Below, piece after piece: positions 14,285 to 17,467 of a stretch of 17,467 nt of DNA; the first letter of the stretch is position 1, and each line of letters begins with the position of its first letter. Source of the stretch: an uncultured Dermatophilus sp. (GTDB taxonomy: Bacteria; Actinomycetota; Actinomycetes; Actinomycetales; Dermatophilaceae); the NCBI GenBank assembly GCA_945876925.1, contig CAMCQD010000003.1:1-17467 (forward strand). Reading direction: 5' to 3'. The position numbers were made by a program, and so were the translations under genes. The notes beneath the pieces are model-generated. The model worked only from the letters and a program-made list of their open reading frames with translations. It made no database searches and was not told where the DNA came from.

Positions 14285-15295
14285 TCAGATCGCCAGGGCC
14301 GGGTCGGTCTCGATGGCGCTGGTGATCTCGCCGACCCGGGCGTAGACGGTCTCCCCGGGGGCGGCATTGAGGGCGTGCGCGGCGCGACGGGTGAGCTGGG
14401 CGCTGAACCGTTCCCCCGTGCCCGCGAGCAGGTCGATGCGCACCTCGAAGCCGAGCGCGACCACCCGCTCCACGCGGCATTCGATCACCCCGACGCCCGC
14501 CCGGTTGCCGGAGTCGTGCCGCAGCGCGGCAGCCCGGTCCCGCTCCAGGGTGATGTCGTGCGGGCGGACCGACCGGCCGCCCAGCACCGCCACCGAGCCC
14601 AGGAACCCCATGACGAAATCGTTCGCCGGCCGCTCGTACAGCGTGTCCGGGTCGCCTTCCTGCTCGATGCGGCCCTGGTTGAGCACCACGATCCGGTCGG
14701 CCACGTCCAGGGCCTCCTCCTGATCGTGCGTGACCAGCACCGTCGTGACCGGCACTTCGTCGTGCAGCCGGCGCAGCCACGCCCGCAGATCCCCGCGCAC
14801 CTTGGCATCCAGCGCCCCGAACGGCTCATCCAGCAGCAGCACCCGCGGATCCACCGCGAGCGCCCGGGCCAGCGCCATCCGCTGGCGCTGGCCGCCCGAG
14901 AGCTGGCTCGGATACCGGCTGGCATACCCGGACAAGCCCACGATCCCCAGCAGCTCATCGACCCGGGCGTCGATCCGCCGCTTCGGCTGCTTGCGGATCA
15001 CCAGCCCGAACGCCACGTTGTCCCGGACGGTCATGTGCGAGAACGCGGCATAGTGCTGGAACACGAATCCGATCCCGCGCCGCTGCGGGGGCACCCCGGT
15101 CACGTCGGTGCCGTCAATGACGACCGCGCCGGAATCCAGGCCCTCCAGCCCGGCGATCACCCGCAGCAGGGTCGACTTACCCGACCCGCTCGGGCCGAGC
15201 AGCGCCGTCAGCGACCCGTCCGGGATGGTCAGGTCGACATCATCGAGGGCGAGATAGCCGCCGTAGTGCTTGCGGGCGCGTTCCACCTGGATCAT
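14285..15295 (-). CDS. cysA: Sulfate/thiosulfate ABC transporter ATP-binding protein
   Basis: The protein has 336 residues from ATG 15295, which overlaps the cysW stop (ATGA). Walker A is GPSGSGKST (34-42), the Q-loop is FVFQHYAAF (77-85, Gln80), the signature is LSGGQ (132-136), Walker B is LLLDEP (153-158), and the H-loop is His190 in VTHDQEEA. SVRPHDITLE and the following 90 residues are the regulatory TOBE-like domain of the CysA/PotA group. It hydrolyses ATP at the inner face of the membrane to drive sulfate and thiosulfate uptake through CysT/CysW. It is the last gene of the operon cysP-cysT-cysW-cysA, whose promoter lies outside the window. Confidence 0.95.
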   Translation of the reverse strand: MIQVERARKHYGGYLALDDVDLTIPDGSLTALLGPSGSGKSTLLRVIAGLEGLDSGAVVIDGTDVTGVPPQRRGIGFVFQHYAAFSHMTVRDNVAFGLVIRKQPKRRIDARVDELLGIVGLSGYASRYPSQLSGGQRQRMALARALAVDPRVLLLDEPFGALDAKVRGDLRAWLRRLHDEVPVTTVLVTHDQEEALDVADRIVVLNQGRIEQEGDPDTLYERPANDFVMGFLGSVAVLGGRSVRPHDITLERDRAAALRHDSGNRAGVGVIECRVERVVALGFEVRIDLLAGTGERFSAQLTRRAAHALNAAPGETVYARVGEITSAIETDPALAI

Positions 15296-16098
15296 GGCCG
15301 GCTCCTGAGTCGTTCGAGCAAGGTCATCAGCGCCAGCACGAGCACCGCGATGCCCATGAGCACGGTCGCGGCCGCGTAGGCGCCGTACGTGTTGTGATCG
15401 TCGAGGTAACGGGCATGCACTAGCAGCGTGAGCGTCTGAGACACCCCCGGGAAGCCGGAGCTGACCATGATGACCGCCCCGAACTCCCCCAGTGCCCGGG
15501 CGATGGTGAGCACCACGCCATAGGTCAGCCCCCACCTGATCGACGGCAGGGTGATCCGCCAGAACACCTGCCACGGCCCCGCGCCGAGAGTGGCGGCGGC
15601 CTGCTCGGCCGAGTCACCCAGCTCCCGCAGCACCGGCTCGACCTCGCGGACGACGAACGGCATGGTGACGAACACGGTCGCGATCACCATGCCGGGGATG
15701 GCGTAGATGATCTGGAACCCCGCCGATTCGGCGAACCCGAACCAGCCACCGGACCCCCACAGGGTGATGAGGGCGACCCCGGCCACGATCGGGGACACCG
15801 CGAACGGCAGGTCGATGACCGCCTGCAGCACGCCCTTACCCGGGAACCTCCCGCGCACCAGCGCCAGCGCGGTGAGCACCCCGGACACCACGTTGAGCGG
15901 CACCGTGATCGCCACGATCGCCAGGGACAGGTTGAACGCGCTGATCGCCGCCGGGGTGGTGACCCACGACCAGAACGTCGCCCAGCCGGGCGAGAACGTC
16001 TGCCACAGGATCGTGGCCACCGGCAGGCCGGCCAGCACGAGCAAGTACGCCAGCGCCACCGCGCGCAGGCCCAGCCGGGCCGGGGCCGCAAGCCTCAT
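15292..16098 (-). CDS. cysW: Sulfate ABC transporter permease, CysW subunit
   Basis: The protein has 268 residues, starting at ATG 16098 inside an ATGA overlap with cysT. The BPD_transp_1 permease fold has about six membrane helices. RFPGKGVLQAVIDLPFAVSP is the family segment after TM2-3. The cytoplasmic EAA loop (EQAAATLGAGPWQVFWRITLP) contacts CysA, and ARALGEFGAVIMVSS follows, typical of sulfate permeases. The position between cysT and cysA supports CysW over CysT. It forms a heterodimeric channel with CysT in the cytoplasmic membrane. Confidence 0.94.
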   Translation of the reverse strand: MRLAAPARLGLRAVALAYLLVLAGLPVATILWQTFSPGWATFWSWVTTPAAISAFNLSLAIVAITVPLNVVSGVLTALALVRGRFPGKGVLQAVIDLPFAVSPIVAGVALITLWGSGGWFGFAESAGFQIIYAIPGMVIATVFVTMPFVVREVEPVLRELGDSAEQAAATLGAGPWQVFWRITLPSIRWGLTYGVVLTIARALGEFGAVIMVSSGFPGVSQTLTLLVHARYLDDHNTYGAYAAATVLMGIAVLVLALMTLLERLRSRP

Positions 16099-16895
16099 GG
16101 CGCCGCCTCCATCCTGCGCTGCCCCGCCCCGGAGACCAGGCGCAGCGCGAACAGCACCGCGAAAGCGATCACGAGCAGCACCACCGACACCGCGGCGGCG
16201 TGCCCGGGCCTGCCCACCTCGATCTGCTGCTGGATGTACTGCGACACCACCTGCGTCTCGCGGGGAACGTTGCCGCCGATGAGCACCACCGACCCGTATT
16301 CGCCGATGGCCCGCGCGAACGCCAGCCCGGTGCCCGACAGGATCGCCGGCACCAGCGCGGGCAGCACGATCCGGGTGAAGATGGTCCGGTTGCCCGCGCC
16401 CAGGGAGGCGGCGGCCTCCTCGGCCTCCCGGTCGGCCTCGATGAGCACCGGCTGCACCGCACGCACCACCAACCCCAAGGTGACGAACCCCCGCGCCACC
16501 GCCACCCCCCACCCCGTCGCGTTCAGGTGGACCCCGGCCGGGCTCTCCGGCCCGTACAGCGACAGCAGCACGATGCTGGCCACGATGGTCGGCAGCGCGA
16601 ACGGCAGGTCGATGACGGCGTTGACCAGGCCCTTGCCCGGGAAGTCATCGCGCACCAGCACCCAGGCGATGAGGGTGCCCGCCACGGCGTTGAGCAGCGC
16701 CACCGCTGCCGAGATCCCGGTGGTGATCCGCAGCGCGGCCAGCGCGGCAGGGGCGGTGACCGCCTCCCAGAACGCGCCCGGCCCTCCCGTCAGGGAGGTC
16801 GCCGCGAGCGCCGCCAGCGGCAGCAGCACCAGCACGGACAGCCACAGGGCGACTACGCCGGCGGTCAGCGCACCGGCCGGGGAGCGCCGGCTCAC
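16095..16895 (-). CDS. cysT: Sulfate ABC transporter permease, CysT subunit
   Basis: The protein has 266 residues. The GTG start at 16895 overlaps the binding-protein stop (GTGA). Hydrophobic helices alternate with the sulfate-permease segments FPGKGLVNAVIDLPFALPTIV, an EAA loop (EAEEAAASLGAGNRTIF, then TRIVLP) and ARAIGEYGSVVLIGGNVPRET. The last segment, ending in the variable NVPRETQVVSQYI, is characteristic of CysT. It follows the binding-protein gene, the usual order in sulfate operons. Confidence 0.94.
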   Translation of the reverse strand: MSRRSPAGALTAGVVALWLSVLVLLPLAALAATSLTGGPGAFWEAVTAPAALAALRITTGISAAVALLNAVAGTLIAWVLVRDDFPGKGLVNAVIDLPFALPTIVASIVLLSLYGPESPAGVHLNATGWGVAVARGFVTLGLVVRAVQPVLIEADREAEEAAASLGAGNRTIFTRIVLPALVPAILSGTGLAFARAIGEYGSVVLIGGNVPRETQVVSQYIQQQIEVGRPGHAAAVSVVLLVIAFAVLFALRLVSGAGQRRMEAAP

Positions 16896-17467
16896 TGGCT
16901 GGCCTCGTCGTAGATCGCCGAGATGGTGCCCTCGCCCGGGTCGAACAACTGCGCGTCGGCGGCGGCCCAGCCGCCGAGGTCGCCTATGGTCCATAGCTTC
17001 TCCGGTACCGGGAAGCTGCCGGCGTACTGGCGCAGCACTTCCTCGTCTGCCGGGCGGAACCCGGCCTCGGCGGCGACCCGCTGCGCTCCGGCGGTGTACA
17101 GGTAGGCGCTGAACGCCTCGGCTCCGGCCTGCCCGTCCCCGCCGGGGACCACGGCCACCGGCAGGTCGATCCGGAAGGTGCGCGGCGGGTGCACCGTCTG
17201 CACGGCCTCCCCCTGCCGCTGGAGGAAGAGGGCCTCGTTCTCGTAGGAGATGAGCACGTCGCCGCTGCCCTGCAGGAACGCCTCGCTGGCTTCCCGCCCG
17301 GACTTGGGCTGCAGTTTCACGTGCCCGCCGGTGAGCAGCGCGCGCAGGTACGCCAGCCCGGCGCCGGGCCGGGCGCCCCCGTCGCTGTACACCGCGTACG
17401 GGGCCAGCAGGTTCCATTTCGCCGCGCCCGAGGACAGCGGGTTCGGGGTGACGACTTCGACTCCCCC
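16892..17467 (-). CDS. cysP: Sulfate-binding protein (5' part beyond window)
   Basis: Only the C-terminal 191 residues are present; the gene enters from the right edge, so the signal peptide is not visible. The segment VEVVTPNPLSSGAAKWNLLA near the edge is the sulfate-binding family motif (TPNPKTSG-like), followed by SGDVLISYENEALF and IDLPVAVV, both typical of Sbp/CysP. It captures extracellular sulfate or thiosulfate and delivers it to CysT/CysW; in an actinobacterium it would normally be a lipoprotein. Whether it is Sbp or CysP cannot be decided from this part. Its stop overlaps the cysT start by 4 nt. Confidence 0.92.
   Translation of the reverse strand, partial: GGVEVVTPNPLSSGAAKWNLLAPYAVYSDGGARPGAGLAYLRALLTGGHVKLQPKSGREASEAFLQGSGDVLISYENEALFLQRQGEAVQTVHPPRTFRIDLPVAVVPGGDGQAGAEAFSAYLYTAGAQRVAAEAGFRPADEEVLRQYAGSFPVPEKLWTIGDLGGWAAADAQLFDPGEGTISAIYDEASQ

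Overview
This is a very GC-rich window with densely packed genes. It has GTG starts, 4-nt ATGA/GTGA overlaps, and a fused E2-like/E1 2-oxoglutarate decarboxylase (kgd) followed by a DUF6104-type small protein and an SGNH hydrolase. All of this points to the chromosome of a high-GC actinobacterium; I cannot name the genus. I see no rRNA, tRNA, CRISPR array, transposase or prophage gene. The window looks like ordinary chromosome with several small functional modules.

Left part, 1-5190. A minus-strand group runs GNAT-family N-acyltransferase (1931-2731), then a menC/N-succinylamino-acid racemase-type enolase-superfamily enzyme (804-1934, ATGA overlap with the GNAT gene), then a Gfo/Idh/MocA oxidoreductase that leaves the window (1-709). 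The GNAT/racemase pair resembles the known N-succinylamino acid racemase pathway more than menaquinone synthesis. Divergent from it is a secreted heparinase II/III-like polysaccharide lyase (2965-4659). It converges almost end to end with a low-molecular-weight protein tyrosine phosphatase (4684-5190, minus).

Middle, 5191-12418. A 280-nt divergent spacer carries two good tandem hairpins. It leads into an unrecognised 71-residue protein (5471-5686), which overlaps a 14-TM DHA2-type drug exporter (5683-7170) by 4 nt. Next comes kgd (7351-11265), the TCA-cycle 2-oxoglutarate-oxidising enzyme, with an unusually long Pro/Ala-rich linker. It is followed by a terminator-like hairpin, a second long inverted repeat, and the DUF6104 and SGNH-hydrolase genes (11525-12418), which lie 6 nt apart.

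Right part, 12419-17467. A divergent manganese module holds an MntR-type DtxR regulator (12503-13225, minus) and an MntP manganese exporter (13660-14220, plus), separated by about 0.4 kb. The regulator is preceded by a 10-codon mini-ORF with a strong Shine-Dalgarno sequence, whose stop falls right at the regulator start. The window ends in a minus-strand sulfate permease operon, cysP(partial)-cysT-cysW-cysA, in which every junction is a 4-nt overlap.

The least explained items are the 71-residue protein coupled to the exporter, the two hairpins in front of it, the mini-ORF leading into mntR, and the long inverted repeat downstream of kgd.
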